Assembly (NCBI GenBank): GCA_018716485.1 | Contig: DVJY01000071.1 | Coordinates: 35,622 to 99,621, forward strand | DNA length: 64,000 nucleotides | Reading direction: 5' to 3' | Source: Candidatus Scybalocola faecipullorum | GTDB lineage: Bacteria > Bacillota > Clostridia > Lachnospirales > Lachnospiraceae | Part shown: in pieces, positions 17,487 to 27,210 of the stretch | Position numbering within the stretch: position 1 is the first letter of the stretch | How the letters are laid out: every line of letters starts with the position of its first letter | The notes under the pieces: model-generated | The model's database searches: none | Told to the model about the DNA's origin: nothing | Seen by the model: the letters and a program-made list of their open reading frames with translations, nothing else | Made by a program: the position numbers and the translations under genes

Positions 17487-17709
17487 AGTATCTTCTCCTG
17501 TTTTCACGGAATTTAATGTCCTTATCATATCAAACTGAAAAAATAACTGCGGCAACTTTTTTCCATATTTTCCTAATGCCAAACTATCTGCTTTCGTGTA
17601 AAATAAAAGCAAATACGGAAAAAAGTTTTCGCCGGATTCCCATATGCTTATTATAATTGACTATAAAAGCCCTTGACTGCGGCAATTTATCATTTAAGGA
17701 GGCGAGCAA

Positions 17710-18840
17710 ATGGCACCGGAAATATTTTCAGATATGGATCGGCTCATTGATTTTTTAAATGGAAAGGCGAAAATCTGGTCTTTTGGCAAACTGCTTTCAG
17801 AAATTTACAAAGGCAGTATACCAATCCACACAAAACTGACTGACCAGCTGACTGTCTACACCCTTGGCAGCCGTACAGACGCCGGTTTTGAAGATATCCG
17901 TCCTCAGACTGCGAGAAAAGTGCGGAATTGGTTATCCGGAGCAAATCAGCCGGCCAGTCGGGAAGAGTTATTTAAAATCTGTTTTGCTCTGGAACTTAAC
18001 AGCTATGAGGCCGAAATTATTTTAAGTTCCGGTGCTGAAAGCGGCATTCATTACCGTAACCCGAAAGAACTTGTATATGCGTTCTGTCTTAAAAAGGGCA
18101 TGGACTTTCTTTCTGCACAGCATCTCATTCTTAAGCTGGGTATATCCGATCTGCCGTCCGGCTGTCTTGACTATCAGCAGCAAATACGTCAAACAAGCAA
18201 AACCGATAACAATATGTACCTGACCACATCTATACGCGATGAATTTAAACAGCTTTCCACCGTGGAAGAACTTCAGAACTTTCTTGAACAGCATAAAGAG
18301 CATCTGGGACTGCATCATAATACAGCCTATCGAAAATTCTGTCTGATGCTCCGGTATCTTGCAGACGGCATCAGCAGCGACTATCCTGACGCCCCTGAAG
18401 AAAAACAATACAGCCTTGAAAGAGTCACCGAAGAATATTTGCGAATGGGTATTCCTTATCAAAAGCAGAACCGCACATATACGAAACTTCAGAAACAAAT
18501 TAAAAAACACTGGCCTTCGCCCAAAATAATTCAGGAAATGTATTCCCGAAAAAGAGATGTCAGCCGCAAAGCGCTGCTGCTTTTATATCTTGCCACAGAA
18601 GGGATGGGGGCTGACATTGCCGATCGCACATATATCGAAGAACATTACCGCAGAATCAATTTAATGATGGTCTCCTGCGGCATGGCACAGCTGAATCTTC
18701 ACAATCCTTTTGATTATTTGATTGTCCAGTGCCTGTACCGTGAAAATGATGATGATTTTATGAGCTGGCGTATGGAACGTTTCCTATCACGCCTATTTCA
18801 GAATGAAACAGGCGCAGCCTATGTTCATGTAGATGTATAA
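17710..18840 (+). CDS. Uncharacterised protein with XRE-like helix-turn-helix
   Basis: 376-aa cytoplasmic protein that I do not recognise as a named family. Residues about 60-105 look like an XRE-type helix-turn-helix: RPQTARKVRNWLSGANQP followed by REELFKICFALELN corresponds to the usual W-x-x-G-x-x-x-P then helix pattern. The rest is predicted mostly helical, with no enzymatic motif seen. A strong AAGGAGG precedes the ATG. Only 14 nt separate it from the Ser/Thr kinase gene, so the two are co-transcribed, and the pair is divergent from an orphan response regulator. It may be a substrate or effector of the kinase; that is inference. Confidence 0.65.
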   Translation: MAPEIFSDMDRLIDFLNGKAKIWSFGKLLSEIYKGSIPIHTKLTDQLTVYTLGSRTDAGFEDIRPQTARKVRNWLSGANQPASREELFKICFALELNSYEAEIILSSGAESGIHYRNPKELVYAFCLKKGMDFLSAQHLILKLGISDLPSGCLDYQQQIRQTSKTDNNMYLTTSIRDEFKQLSTVEELQNFLEQHKEHLGLHHNTAYRKFCLMLRYLADGISSDYPDAPEEKQYSLERVTEEYLRMGIPYQKQNRTYTKLQKQIKKHWPSPKIIQEMYSRKRDVSRKALLLLYLATEGMGADIADRTYIEEHYRRINLMMVSCGMAQLNLHNPFDYLIVQCLYRENDDDFMSWRMERFLSRLFQNETGAAYVHVDV

Positions 18841-18854
18841 GTCATGGAGGAATT

Positions 18855-20777
18855 ATGGAAAAAAGAACCCTTTTGCCGGAAGGTTATATTTTAAACGGCG
18901 GCAGCCGTACATACATTATTGAGAAATATGTGAGCGCCGGATCTAATTCTATTGTATATCAGGCCTATTACAAAGATACACTGATGCCCGATCACCGCCA
19001 TACAATTCTTTTAAAAGAACTGTACCCTCTGGATGACCTCGGACGCATATACCGCGACAGCCATTGGTCGCTGATTGTCCCAAAAGAGGCAGAAAATTTC
19101 TTTGAATATCATAAAAGCAGTTATCTTCTGGGCAATCAGGCGCATTTGACCCTTGCTGCCCACGGCGGTGAACGGATTGCGCAAAACCTTGACTCTTTTG
19201 AGGCCAACAATACAATATATACTGTGCTTACTTCAAAAAAAGGCCAGGTGCTTTCGGAAGCGCTTGCCGGCGGCAGGCTTTTTCCGACACTGACCGATAC
19301 GATCCATATGATTTTGAATATTTTAAAAGCGCTTCAGGTCTTTCACGGACACGGGCTGCTCCATTTAGATATCAGCCCGGACAACATTTTTCTTTTGGAC
19401 AATGAAGACGGCGCTTTTCCCACGGAAGTCCTTTTACTTGATTTCAACAGTGTCTATAATATGAATGACAAAGACGCTGTGACCCATCAATACTATTGGG
19501 GCAAAGAAGGCTATATGGCGCCCGAAATCATTCTCCACAAAAAGGAAGAAGTCGGCCCGTGGACAGACCTATATTCGGTCACGGTCGTCTGGTATGAAAT
19601 CCTTGCGGATCATCGCATGGAAGCAGACCGGGAACTGATGGATTTTTCAGCATTGATTTCACCATATTCCCGACTTCTCCTTCACGAAAAAGAACAGTCT
19701 GCCCTTTTTTTAAACACAATTTTAAAAAAAGGACTTGAGGTGCTGCCTGAAAACCGCTATCAAAATGTTGACATCATGCTTAAGGATGTACTTAAGCTTT
19801 TGGACATCGTTTCCGGCCGTATTCGGGAGCCGATGGCTGCCGTCAGCACAGCGCCTTCTCAAGTTAAAAGACGGACAGCCAGACGGCATCCCATACGTCT
19901 GGCCGCCGCATCTGCGGCACTATTGCTGGCAGGCGGCGCTGCCGGAGCTATGCTGATGTCACAGGTTATTTCACCTAACCTTCAGGTATTTCAGCAGCCG
20001 GAATCTGATACTCCCCTTGACCTGAGCCAGATTCCTCTGGAAATTGACGACACCCTTATTTTGACTGAAAAAAATAACCGCCAGCCTCTCAGGGAAAATC
20101 AATATGTTATGCGCATGCAGGTTCAAAGTTCCATGTCCGTACGGGCAACGCTGAAAGATTACACCCACCCGCGGGACACGTCCGATGTTTTTCAAAGCTA
20201 CGGCATTTTCTGTATTTATAACAGCAATGAAGATAAACGCGGATGGCAGTTTGCCGATCTGACCTACGACTTTTTCTATACGCCGGACAATGCATTGCAT
20301 ATGGAACTGCCTTTTCAGGATACCAATGATTTCAGCCTGGATTATATCGGCGTTATTTTCGCCAATTACAATTATACAGAAACTTCTGTGCTACTGGACA
20401 TCAGCGACTGCACGCTCATCGACGGTAAGGGTGAGGAACATGAAATTACCGAACTTGAAGGCAGCCATATTTTGTTTTTCGATGAAGAAAACTGGCAGTG
20501 GAATCTGATGACAACCCAAAACCAAGATTATGTGGATGATTTTAAAGATATTTACGGCGGTCGTCTTGTTGTTGACGCCCAAGTCTGCTACCTTGATCCG
20601 GTGCTTGATATTACATTTGAAAGCGATAATCCGGAAATCGCATCCATCGATGAACAGGGACGCATTTTTGCCAATCGTCAGGGACAGGCAAAGATTACTG
20701 TGACAGTCACAGACAAGACAACACAGGAAACAAGACGCTCCCAAATGATTGTTAATGTCATTTCAAAATTAGGGTGA
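18855..20777 (+). CDS. Membrane Ser/Thr protein kinase-like protein with extracellular Big domain
   Basis: 640 aa in three parts. Residues about 22-300 are an intracellular protein-kinase fold: glycine-loop-like VSAGSNSIVYQA, Lys54 in LLKELYP, catalytic loop HLDISPDNIF with Asp172, metal-binding DFN at 196-198, and EGYMAPE in the activation segment. About 348-371 is one membrane helix preceded by Arg-rich sequence. The remaining ~270 residues are outside and end in a Big/Ig-like fold (NPEIASIDEQGRIFANRQGQ). Oddities are HLD for HRD and DFN for DFG, so activity may be altered though Lys and both Asp are kept. There are no PASTA repeats. GGAGG precedes the ATG; the stop lies in a terminator stem. 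Confidence 0.8.
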   Translation: MEKRTLLPEGYILNGGSRTYIIEKYVSAGSNSIVYQAYYKDTLMPDHRHTILLKELYPLDDLGRIYRDSHWSLIVPKEAENFFEYHKSSYLLGNQAHLTLAAHGGERIAQNLDSFEANNTIYTVLTSKKGQVLSEALAGGRLFPTLTDTIHMILNILKALQVFHGHGLLHLDISPDNIFLLDNEDGAFPTEVLLLDFNSVYNMNDKDAVTHQYYWGKEGYMAPEIILHKKEEVGPWTDLYSVTVVWYEILADHRMEADRELMDFSALISPYSRLLLHEKEQSALFLNTILKKGLEVLPENRYQNVDIMLKDVLKLLDIVSGRIREPMAAVSTAPSQVKRRTARRHPIRLAAASAALLLAGGAAGAMLMSQVISPNLQVFQQPESDTPLDLSQIPLEIDDTLILTEKNNRQPLRENQYVMRMQVQSSMSVRATLKDYTHPRDTSDVFQSYGIFCIYNSNEDKRGWQFADLTYDFFYTPDNALHMELPFQDTNDFSLDYIGVIFANYNYTETSVLLDISDCTLIDGKGEEHEITELEGSHILFFDEENWQWNLMTTQNQDYVDDFKDIYGGRLVVDAQVCYLDPVLDITFESDNPEIASIDEQGRIFANRQGQAKITVTVTDKTTQETRRSQMIVNVISKLG

Positions 20778-20800
20778 TTTCAAAAATCACCCTGATTTTC
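20771..20800 (+). terminator. Terminator after the kinase gene
   Basis: 10-bp stem AGGGTGATTT/AAATCACCCT (20771-20780, 20784-20793) followed by GATTTTCTG. The kinase stop codon is inside the first arm. Confidence 0.75.
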
Positions 20801-20819
20801 TGTCTGCTGCATATCGTTT

Positions 20820-22196
20820 TTATGATTCAATACTCTCTGCAATCTTTCTTGCCACATACACGCCGCTGGCTGAAGCATGGGACAGAGAATGGGTCACACC
20901 GCTGCCGTCGCCGATGACATATAGGCCCTTATGAATTGTTTCAAGATTGTCGTCAACCTGAACTTCCATATTATAGAATTTTACTTCAACGCCATAAAGG
21001 AGCGTATCGTCGTTGGCCGTGCCCGGCGCAATTTTATCCAGCGCGTAAATCATTTCAATAATGCCATCCAAAATTCGTTTCGGCAGAACAAGACTTAAAT
21101 CACCCGGCGTCGCCTCAAGTGTCGGTCTGACATAACCTTCCTCGATTCTTTTGATTGTACTTCTTCTGCCGCGGATCAGATCACCGAACTTCTGGATCAT
21201 CACGCCGCCGCCGAGCATATTGGACAGACGGGCAATGCTTTCGCCGTATCCGTTGCTGTCTTTAAACGGTTCTGAAAAATGTTTGGATACTAAAAGCGCA
21301 AAGTTTGTATTTTCCGTCTGCTTATCCGCGCCTTCATAACTGTGGCCGTTGACCGTAACAATCCCCTTTGTATTTTCCGTCACAACAAAACCATGGGGAT
21401 TCATACAAAATGTGCGCACATTGTCCTCAAATTTTTGGGTTCTGTAAACGATTTTGCTCTCATACAATTCATCGGTCAGATGGGAGAAAATTTCTGCCGG
21501 AAGCTCCACACGCACGCCCAGATCGACCCGGTTGGAACTTGTCGGAATTTGAAGCTGACTGCATACATGTTCCATCCACTTGCTTCCGCTGCGTCCCGCT
21601 GAAATAATACACCGTGTACATGTATCTTCCTGATCTTTTCCACAAACCTTGTAGCCGTTTTCAAGTTTTTCCACATTTTCCACTTCGTAATGGAATCTGA
21701 ATTCCACTTTATCTTTTAATTCATCATAAATATTTTTTAATACGATATAGTTAATGTCTGTTCCCAAGTGGCGAACACTGGCATCCAAAAGATTCAGCCG
21801 GTTCTGCATACATATCTTTTTAAACTTGGTACCTGCTGTGGAATACATTTTGACATCCGACGCACCGTGGCTCATATTAATTTCATCTACATACCACATC
21901 AGATCAAGCGCTTCTTTTTTTCCGATATGTTCATAAAGGCTGCCGCCGAAATCATTGGTGATATTGTATTTTCCGTCGGAAAATGCTCCCGCGCCGCCAA
22001 AGCCGCTCATGATAGCGCATGTTTTACAGTTAATACAGTGCTTTACTTTCACACCGTCAATCGGGCATTTACGTTTTTCCAGTTCTGCCCCCGCCTCAAA
22101 TACGGCAATTTTAAGTTTCGGACATTTTTTTGTAAGCTCATAGGCCGAAAAAATACCTCCGGGTCCCGAGCCGATAATAATCACATCATATTTCAT
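20820..22196 (-). CDS. FAD-dependent oxidoreductase (uncharacterised dehydrogenase family)
   Basis: Large flavoprotein of the uncharacterised FAD-dependent dehydrogenase group (COG2509-like). The FAD motif IIGSGPGGIFSAYEL is at the N-terminus, and GLYVIGDGSGVTHSLSHASASG near the C-terminus closes the FAD site. A cluster of cysteines (KCPIDG, HCINCKTCAIMSGFGGAGAFSDGK) near residues 50-80 is characteristic of this group and could be redox active. Length 458 aa. The 5' end overlaps the rarA 3' end by 11 nt, so the two are co-expressed. The substrate is unknown. Confidence 0.8.
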   Translation of the reverse strand: MKYDVIIIGSGPGGIFSAYELTKKCPKLKIAVFEAGAELEKRKCPIDGVKVKHCINCKTCAIMSGFGGAGAFSDGKYNITNDFGGSLYEHIGKKEALDLMWYVDEINMSHGASDVKMYSTAGTKFKKICMQNRLNLLDASVRHLGTDINYIVLKNIYDELKDKVEFRFHYEVENVEKLENGYKVCGKDQEDTCTRCIISAGRSGSKWMEHVCSQLQIPTSSNRVDLGVRVELPAEIFSHLTDELYESKIVYRTQKFEDNVRTFCMNPHGFVVTENTKGIVTVNGHSYEGADKQTENTNFALLVSKHFSEPFKDSNGYGESIARLSNMLGGGVMIQKFGDLIRGRRSTIKRIEEGYVRPTLEATPGDLSLVLPKRILDGIIEMIYALDKIAPGTANDDTLLYGVEVKFYNMEVQVDDNLETIHKGLYVIGDGSGVTHSLSHASASGVYVARKIAESIES

Positions 22197-23532
22197 CCTC
22201 TTCTTCCTCCTTCATCATTTCTCTGCGTTTCCATGCTTTAATTTTTTCAAGCCGCTCCCATGTTTTCATTTCATCGCCCTGCTGTGTCGGATAATAATAA
22301 ACACGGTCTTTAAGAGAATCCGGCATACACTGCATATGAGTCAGTTTTTCCTCTGTATCATGGGCATATTCATAGCCTTTGCCGTAGTCCAATGCTTTCA
22401 TCAATTTTGTCGGCGCATTGCGCAGCACAAGAGGCACAGGCTCTGCTTTGAGTGTTTTCACATCCTTTTTTGCAGCCTCACACGCCTTATATAAGGCATT
22501 GGATTTTGGCGCCGTTGAAAGATAGACGACCGCATGAGTCAAATGGACATCACACTCGGGCATGCCAAGGAAATGACATGCCTGATATACTGATACCGCC
22601 AACGGCAGCGCATGGCTGTCTGCCATCCCGATATCTTCACTGGCAAACCGAATGAGCCGCCTTGCAATATACAACGGATTTTCGCCGCCGTCAAGCATCC
22701 GGCACAGCCAGTATACCGCCGCGTCCGGATCACTGTTACGCATTGATTTGTGCAGCGCAGAAATCAGATTGTAATGTTCCTCTCCTGTTTTATCATAAAG
22801 CAGTGATCTTTTGCTGATGCACTGAGCCAGTCCTTCATCAGTCACCCGAATACCGTCAGCACTGATTTCTCCGTTAAATACAACCATTTCCAACGTGTTT
22901 AACGCGGTTCTCGCATCACCGTTGGCAAACCCTGCCACTGCCCGAATCTGCTGATCTGTCATAGCAACATGCTGCTCCTTAAAACCTTTCGGGCTTGAAA
23001 GCGCCCTGCGGAGCAATGTTTCTATCTCCTTTTCTTCCAGCGGTTTTAAAACAAAAACTTTACATCTTGATAAAAGGGCGGAATTGACTTCAAATGACGG
23101 ATTTTCCGTCGTTGCCCCGATGAGTATAATACTTCCTTTTTCCACGAATGGCAGAAAGGCATCCTGCTGTGCCTTATTAAACCGATGAATCTCGTCTATA
23201 AATAAGACTGTTTTCTGTCCCATCCTCCGGCTGTACTCAGCCTGCTGCATAACTTCCTTAATTTCTTTGATCCCGCTTGTCACTGCACTGAAATTAATAA
23301 ATTGAGCGCTTGTACATCGGGCAATAATCTGTGCAAGCGTCGTCTTTCCAACACCCGGAGGTCCCCAGAAGATCATCGACGATATCTGATCTTTTTCTAT
23401 AAGCTGCCTCAATATTTTTCCTTTGCCCAGCAAATGCTCCTGTCCTACAAATTCATCCAATGTTTCCGGGCGAAGCCTTGCCGCAAGGGGCGCCGTCCTG
23501 TCTCTGTCGTCGAATAATGATAACTGCTCCAT
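22186..23532 (-). CDS. rarA: Replication-associated recombination protein A (AAA+ ATPase)
   Basis: RarA/MgsA/WRNIP1-type AAA+ protein acting at stalled replication forks. It begins with MEQLSLFDD, typical of the family, then PLAARLRPETLDEFVGQEHLLG. Walker A is GPPGVGKTT, Walker B is LFIDEIHRFNKAQQD, sensor 1 is IGATTENPSFEV, and arginine-finger region NSALLSRCKVF. The C-terminal tetramerisation domain includes RLIRFASEDIGMAD. About 448 aa from the start at 23532 (GGGGGATATAT upstream); an upstream in-frame extension to 23670 has no family similarity and runs into the promoter region. Confidence 0.93.
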   Translation of the reverse strand: MEQLSLFDDRDRTAPLAARLRPETLDEFVGQEHLLGKGKILRQLIEKDQISSMIFWGPPGVGKTTLAQIIARCTSAQFINFSAVTSGIKEIKEVMQQAEYSRRMGQKTVLFIDEIHRFNKAQQDAFLPFVEKGSIILIGATTENPSFEVNSALLSRCKVFVLKPLEEKEIETLLRRALSSPKGFKEQHVAMTDQQIRAVAGFANGDARTALNTLEMVVFNGEISADGIRVTDEGLAQCISKRSLLYDKTGEEHYNLISALHKSMRNSDPDAAVYWLCRMLDGGENPLYIARRLIRFASEDIGMADSHALPLAVSVYQACHFLGMPECDVHLTHAVVYLSTAPKSNALYKACEAAKKDVKTLKAEPVPLVLRNAPTKLMKALDYGKGYEYAHDTEEKLTHMQCMPDSLKDRVYYYPTQQGDEMKTWERLEKIKAWKRREMMKEEEEDEI

Positions 23533-23732
23533 ATATATCCCCCATTTCTGTCCACTGCCATAAAATACCGGCACACAAACTGAGTTCTGTCTATGTACCG
23601 GTTCATAATGATTTTTACCCTTCTCTTTTACATTCGTTTTCATACTCCTCTTGATTACGATACCATTCAAAAATGTACGAAAATCTATATTGGCAAATCT
23701 CCTGTAATTATTTTGTCTTATCTACTTTAAAT

Positions 23733-23761
23733 ATCATACCATAAGATTATATTTTCTTCAA
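23733..23761 (-). promoter_or_regulatory. Predicted promoter of rarA and the FAD oxidoreductase
   Basis: TTGAAG (23756-23761), 17-nt spacer, TATGAT (23733-23738) on the minus strand. Confidence 0.6.
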
Positions 23762-23769
23762 TAAAATCA

Positions 23770-23795
23770 ATAGACCGGCTATATAGCCGGCCTAT
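23770..23795 (-). terminator. Terminator-like palindrome after the amidohydrolase gene
   Basis: ATAGACCGGCTATATAGCCGGCCTAT is an almost perfect inverted repeat about 20 nt after the amidohydrolase stop, followed on the minus strand by TGATTTTATTG. It sits directly before the rarA -35 box, so it likely insulates rarA from read-through. Confidence 0.6.
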
Positions 23796-23812
23796 GCCAT
23801 TTTTAATTCATA

Positions 23813-25198
23813 TTAATACCAAACGCTTTTAAATTCATCTCTGAGCACTTTTGTGCACACTTCCTCGCCTTCTCTGGCAAGCTTTTCTTCGTCTACACCT
23901 GTGAGATGTCCGTCTTTATATACAACTTTTCCGTTAACCATTGTCATCCATACCGGCCCTGTCACACCGACTCTTGCGAGAAGATTTTTAGGATCATGCA
24001 GCGCTCCGGCCAGTTCAAGGCAATCTGTATCAATCATGAACAAATCGGCGCCTTTTTCCGGCTCCAAAGAGCCCAGATCATGGCGGCCAAGCATTTTAGC
24101 GCCGTTGACCGTAGCCACTTTAAGCATATCATAAGCAGATGCACATCCGCCTCTGGCTTTTGTATGATAGGCCTGCATGAGATAAGCCATTCTCAAAGCA
24201 TCCAATTCATTAGAGCTGTCGTTTGTTGCTGAACCGTCACAGCCAAGGCTGACTAATACGCCCTGCTCCATGAGCCATTTGATATCCAAAATAGGGAAGC
24301 CGCCAAGAACCGCAGGGGCCGGACAGTGTGAAATACCGGTGCCGGTCTTTGCAAGCACTTTATATTCATCCGGCGTCAATTCCCAAGCATGAGCTACAAA
24401 AACATCCTCGCCGAGGAAACCGATCTGCTGACACCATTCAACAGATCTTACGCCGTAACGTTCTTTAATACCTTCGCTTTCGCCTTCACCCAGATGTGTA
24501 TGCAGACGTACACCTTTATCTCTTGCCAGTTTCAGAGATTCCACAAAAGTGTCTTTATAACAGTTGATCGGCTGGCACGGCGCAATAACAATCTGCTGCA
24601 TCGCATACGGATTCGGATCATGATACTGATCGATCAGCCGCTCACAGTCTTTGATAAATTCATCTGTAGATTCGACCATCGGCGCCGGAATTGAACTTCC
24701 GTTTTCCCGCTCCAGTGTGTTGCCGCCGCGGCCTGCTGTGTAACGGATACCAAGCTGCGCCGCCGCTTCCATCTGGCGGTCAACCGGGCGTTTGCCGGTC
24801 GATGTCGTATAACAATATTGATGATCAAATGCCGTTGTACATCCATGCTTCAGCAGATCTGCCATTGCTGTTAAAGATGAATAATAAATGACGTTGTCAT
24901 CAATCTTCTGGAATATTCTGTAAATTTTATCAATCCAGTCCATGACCAGCATATTCGGATAATCAATGGCTGTCAGGTTGCGGACAAATGTCTGGAAGAA
25001 ATGATGATGGGTATTTACAAGTCCCGGATAAACAAATTTTCCTTCAGCATGAATAATCTCCGCATCGTCTGCTTCAATATTTTTTCCGATTGCCGCGATT
25101 TTCGGCCCGTCAATCAGCATATCGCAGTCATAAAACACCTGATCTTTTACATCGCATGTAACGATCGCTTTTGCATTTTTAATTAAAACTTTACCCAT
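23813..25198 (-). CDS. Amidohydrolase, probable 8-oxoguanine deaminase type
   Basis: Metal-dependent aminohydrolase of the AtzB/SsnA/8-oxoguanine deaminase group. Metal ligands are visible in LVNTHHHFFQTFVR (HxH), in RLHTHLGEGESEG, in FVAHAWEL, and in the Asp of VSLGCDGSATNDSSNEL. Length 461 aa is typical. It lies at the promoter-distal end of a BMP-type purine nucleoside/base ABC operon, with 27 nt to the next gene, which supports purine salvage and makes a guanine-type or 8-oxoguanine substrate likely. Guanine deaminase or another N-heterocycle aminohydrolase remains possible. Confidence 0.75.
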   Translation of the reverse strand: MGKVLIKNAKAIVTCDVKDQVFYDCDMLIDGPKIAAIGKNIEADDAEIIHAEGKFVYPGLVNTHHHFFQTFVRNLTAIDYPNMLVMDWIDKIYRIFQKIDDNVIYYSSLTAMADLLKHGCTTAFDHQYCYTTSTGKRPVDRQMEAAAQLGIRYTAGRGGNTLERENGSSIPAPMVESTDEFIKDCERLIDQYHDPNPYAMQQIVIAPCQPINCYKDTFVESLKLARDKGVRLHTHLGEGESEGIKERYGVRSVEWCQQIGFLGEDVFVAHAWELTPDEYKVLAKTGTGISHCPAPAVLGGFPILDIKWLMEQGVLVSLGCDGSATNDSSNELDALRMAYLMQAYHTKARGGCASAYDMLKVATVNGAKMLGRHDLGSLEPEKGADLFMIDTDCLELAGALHDPKNLLARVGVTGPVWMTMVNGKVVYKDGHLTGVDEEKLAREGEEVCTKVLRDEFKSVWY

Positions 25199-25224
25199 TT
25201 CAGGTATCCCCTCTTTCCTGAATA

Positions 25225-26166
25225 TTATCTGGAGCCGCGAACATAAGGCTTAGAAAGACTTTCCGGCTCGTTGCTTCTTCCGATAGAACCAAGCAGCGCG
25301 ATCAGCGTCACAATATACGGCAGCATTGCCAGCGCCTGTGTCGGCAGCGGCACACCAAGTGCCTGAAGACGGATCTGAAGCGCATTGGCGCCGCCAAAGA
25401 CAAGCGCTGCGCCAAAACTTCCAAGCGGCGTATAACGTCCCAGAATAACTGCCGCAAGCGCGATATAACCACGTCCGGAAACCATATTCTCCGAAAATTT
25501 TCCGGTCTGTACAAGGACAAGTACCGCACCGCCGATACCGCCTAAAATACCATTGACAATAATTGCGATCCACTGATATTTGTAAACAGAAATACCTGCC
25601 GCATCTGCTGATGCCGGATGTTCGCCGATAGATGAAAAGGCCAGCCCGGCGGCAGTCTTCTTATAAAAGACAATTGCAATGACGATTAATACATAAACAC
25701 AATACGTCAGTATGTCCTGATTAAATAATGCGTCGCCGATCAGCGGAATATCGCCAAGCAGCGGAATTTTAATCGTTGCAAACGGTTCAATCTGCTGGTA
25801 TGACTGGCCTTCAGACATTAATCTGTATCCGAAGCTTGTTACGCCAAGCATAAAAATATTCAGAGCAATACCGCTGACAGACTGATTCTGAGATAGTTTG
25901 ATACACAAAAATCCGTGGATCAGGCTGACCACACAGCCGCCCAGCATACCGCAGATCAAACCGATAAAAAGGTTATTGCTGTAAAACGCTCCGGCAAAGG
26001 AAAAGAATGCGCCGCCCAGCATCACACCTTCCATACCGATATTTAAAATACCCGCGCGCTCAAGAAAAACTTCGCCGAGGGCGGCATAAGCGAGAGGCAC
26101 CGCCATACGCACGGTTGCCGAAAAAAATGCTGTAAAAAATGTAATCGTAAAAATTTGTTCAAGCAT
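25225..26166 (-). CDS. Nucleoside/purine ABC transporter permease 2 (NupQ-like)
   Basis: Membrane permease of the branched-chain-type family paired with BMP lipoproteins. At least eight hydrophobic segments are present; the conserved loop ALGEVFLERAGILNIGMEGVMLGGAF near the N-terminus and YKYQWIAIIVNGILGGIGGAVLVL in the second half are family hallmarks. Length 313 aa. Start at 26166 has AAGGAGGTGCGGCA upstream, 12 nt after the preceding permease stop. Substrate inferred from context (purine nucleosides or bases). Confidence 0.85.
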   Translation of the reverse strand: MLEQIFTITFFTAFFSATVRMAVPLAYAALGEVFLERAGILNIGMEGVMLGGAFFSFAGAFYSNNLFIGLICGMLGGCVVSLIHGFLCIKLSQNQSVSGIALNIFMLGVTSFGYRLMSEGQSYQQIEPFATIKIPLLGDIPLIGDALFNQDILTYCVYVLIVIAIVFYKKTAAGLAFSSIGEHPASADAAGISVYKYQWIAIIVNGILGGIGGAVLVLVQTGKFSENMVSGRGYIALAAVILGRYTPLGSFGAALVFGGANALQIRLQALGVPLPTQALAMLPYIVTLIALLGSIGRSNEPESLSKPYVRGSR

Positions 26167-26178
26167 TGCCGCACCTCC

Positions 26179-27210
26179 TTAATTTTTCGCTTTTTTTCTG
26201 AAAAAAGAAAGTCTGAATATCTTTCTTCCCAGAATCAATAAAACGACAAGGCCAATCAGAATGTTGACGATCGCGGAAGGAATACCCATCTGCCGCTGCA
26301 TGGAGTTTGCTCCCACCTGCATCGCTGCAAATCCGACAGCCGCGATCAGCACACCGATCGGATTGTTGGAAGCAATCAGCGCAATCAGCACAGCCGTATA
26401 ACCGCAGTCTGAGGAAATACCTTCCAAAAGTTTTTTCTGAATACCTATGACTTCGATAACACCTGCAAGACCTGCAAGACCACCGCTCAAAAATGCGGAT
26501 ACAACAATATTTTTCATCACGGAAATACCATTGCATTTTGCTGCCCGTTTATTGAAACCGACGACTTTAATCTCGTAGCCGACTTTTGTCTTCTCCATAA
26601 GGATCCATACAATGATCACTGCCGCAACAGCAATAATAATTCCCGCATTCAGACGGGTCGGCGGCATCAGAAGTCCGAGTGCTGACGAACTTTCAATTCT
26701 TGCAGACTGGGGCACTGTGCCTTCCGGATCCATCAAAAATGTACGCACGGCAATACCGAGGAAATTAATTGCGATATAGTTGAGCATGATCGTTACAATA
26801 ATTTCGGAAATACCGAATTTTGCTTTAAATATTGCTGCAATAAGCGCCCATACACCGCCGCATATAAATCCGGCCAGCATTGAAAGCACAATACGGGCAG
26901 GTCCCGGCACACCTGTAAGATTTAACGCAACCATTGCCGCCGCAATGGCTCCTACATAAAACTGACCTTCAGCACCGATATTAAAAAATCCGGTTCTAAA
27001 AGCAACTGCACAGCCCAGACCTGTCAGAATAAGCGGTGTCGCCTTTACAAAAACCTCACAAAAACTGCTCAGATTTCCAAAAATTCCATTAAAAAACATC
27101 TGATAAGCTTCCAGAGGACTTGCCTTACAAAGTATCATCATCAATGTGGTGGCCGCAACAGCAATAATCACGATCCACAAAATATCCAGCAAATGTTTTT
27201 TCGTTTTCAC
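26179..27210 (-). CDS. Nucleoside/purine ABC transporter permease 1 (NupP-like)
   Basis: First permease of the BMP-type importer, with about nine or ten hydrophobic segments. AVAFRTGFFNIGAEGQFYVGAI is the conserved loop contacting the ATPase, and VGYEIKVVGFNKRAAKCNGISV is another family signature. Length 343 aa. Translation starts at a GTG that overlaps the stop codon of the ATPase gene (GTGA), with GAGGAGGAACAGCC as ribosome-binding site, so the two are coupled. Confidence 0.87.
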   Translation of the reverse strand: MKTKKHLLDILWIVIIAVAATTLMMILCKASPLEAYQMFFNGIFGNLSSFCEVFVKATPLILTGLGCAVAFRTGFFNIGAEGQFYVGAIAAAMVALNLTGVPGPARIVLSMLAGFICGGVWALIAAIFKAKFGISEIIVTIMLNYIAINFLGIAVRTFLMDPEGTVPQSARIESSSALGLLMPPTRLNAGIIIAVAAVIIVWILMEKTKVGYEIKVVGFNKRAAKCNGISVMKNIVVSAFLSGGLAGLAGVIEVIGIQKKLLEGISSDCGYTAVLIALIASNNPIGVLIAAVGFAAMQVGANSMQRQMGIPSAIVNILIGLVVLLILGRKIFRLSFFRKKAKN

